NCBI GenBank assembly: GCA_964618515.1
Contig: CAZUAS010000122.1
Location: 1-7,290 of the forward strand
DNA: 7,290 bases
Source: JAFGNW01 sp964618515
GTDB lineage: Bacteria > Zixibacteria > MSB-5A5 > GN15 > FEB-12
Direction: 5' to 3'
The translations under genes were made by a program, and so were the position numbers. This document shows, piece by piece, positions 7,142 to 7,290 of this stretch. The notes beneath the pieces are model-generated. The model made no database searches and was not told where the DNA came from. It saw only the letters and a program-made list of their open reading frames with translations. Each line of letters opens with the position of its first letter. Position 1 is the stretch's first letter.

Positions 7142-7290
7142 ATGCCGCTGGAAAAAAACAACCGACCCGATGACGTCAAATACGACCGGGTGCGCGCCGC
7201 CGCCCTGGAAGCTCTGGTGCTTATTCAGCAGGGTGAACAGGCCGATGAAGCCATAAAGCTGGTCACCAGCGGTCAGAATTTCCGTCCGCT
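7142..7290 (+). CDS. Possible RsmB-like 16S rRNA methyltransferase, N-terminal NusB-type domain, truncated by window
   Basis: An ATG four bases after the radical SAM stop opens a frame that stays open to the window's right edge (49 complete codons). After a polar leader (MPLEKNNRPDDVKYD) the sequence RVRAAALEALVLIQQGEQA begins a helical segment, and the visible part ends NFRP. The pattern of Arg, Ala-Leu, a hydrophobic pair, then Gly and a polar turn is that of the NusB-like RNA-binding domain at the start of RsmB (16S rRNA m5C967 methyltransferase); NusB itself is an alternative. None of the methyltransferase domain lies inside the window, so the assignment rests on one helix pattern. No clear ribosome-binding site is present, and the 4-base spacing suggests co-transcription with the radical SAM gene. 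That this is a real coding start is more certain than its name. Confidence 0.5.
   Translation, partial: MPLEKNNRPDDVKYDRVRAAALEALVLIQQGEQADEAIKLVTSGQNFRP

Noticed and set aside
1..7290. CRISPR array, insertion sequence, tRNA, toxin-antitoxin or defence island
   Set aside because: I found no repeated spacer-like units, terminal inverted repeats, cloverleaf sequence or small paired genes. The window is filled by six ordinary genes.

Overview
This is a compact bacterial chromosomal window of roughly even base composition. All six genes lie on the + strand and almost no sequence is left between them. The lineage cannot be fixed from the sequence. A secreted Reg_prop-type propeller, a YbbR protein, the two-part radical SAM/DUF2344 fusion and a near absence of Shine-Dalgarno sequences together suggest an uncultivated FCB-type bacterium, for example something near Zixibacteria. 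That placement is a low-confidence inference. No transposase, integrase, phage gene, CRISPR array, tRNA or rRNA is visible, and nothing suggests recent transfer.

Left block (1-2530): the C-terminal part of an M20-family metallo-amidohydrolase enters from the left edge. It overlaps by 4 bases (ATGA) a gene for a secreted beta-propeller protein with about ten blade-like repeats. A 6-bp hairpin followed by nine Ts overlaps the propeller stop codon and probably ends this transcript.

Middle block (2541-4538): after a possible sigma70-type promoter comes a membrane-anchored YbbR-domain (CdaR-like) protein. One base after its stop, tsaD begins. It encodes the catalytic subunit for the universal t6A37 modification of tRNAs reading ANN codons.

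Right block (4539-7290): a 91-base gap with a possible extended -10 promoter precedes a long gene. It fuses a radical SAM protein of the TIGR03960 type to the DUF2344 (TIGR03936) domain usually linked to it. Four bases after its stop, a gene begins whose 49 visible residues look like the NusB-type N-terminus of an rRNA methyltransferase such as RsmB; the window cuts it off.

The right two thirds therefore read as housekeeping content: tRNA modification, a conserved radical SAM enzyme of unknown role, and possibly rRNA modification, next to an envelope-associated YbbR protein. The left block looks like peptide or N-acyl amino acid metabolism coupled to an exported protein of unknown function. 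I see no clearly new system. The two points most worth following up are the apparent loss of the inter-domain cysteine cluster in the radical SAM fusion and the translational coupling of a secreted propeller to an amidohydrolase.
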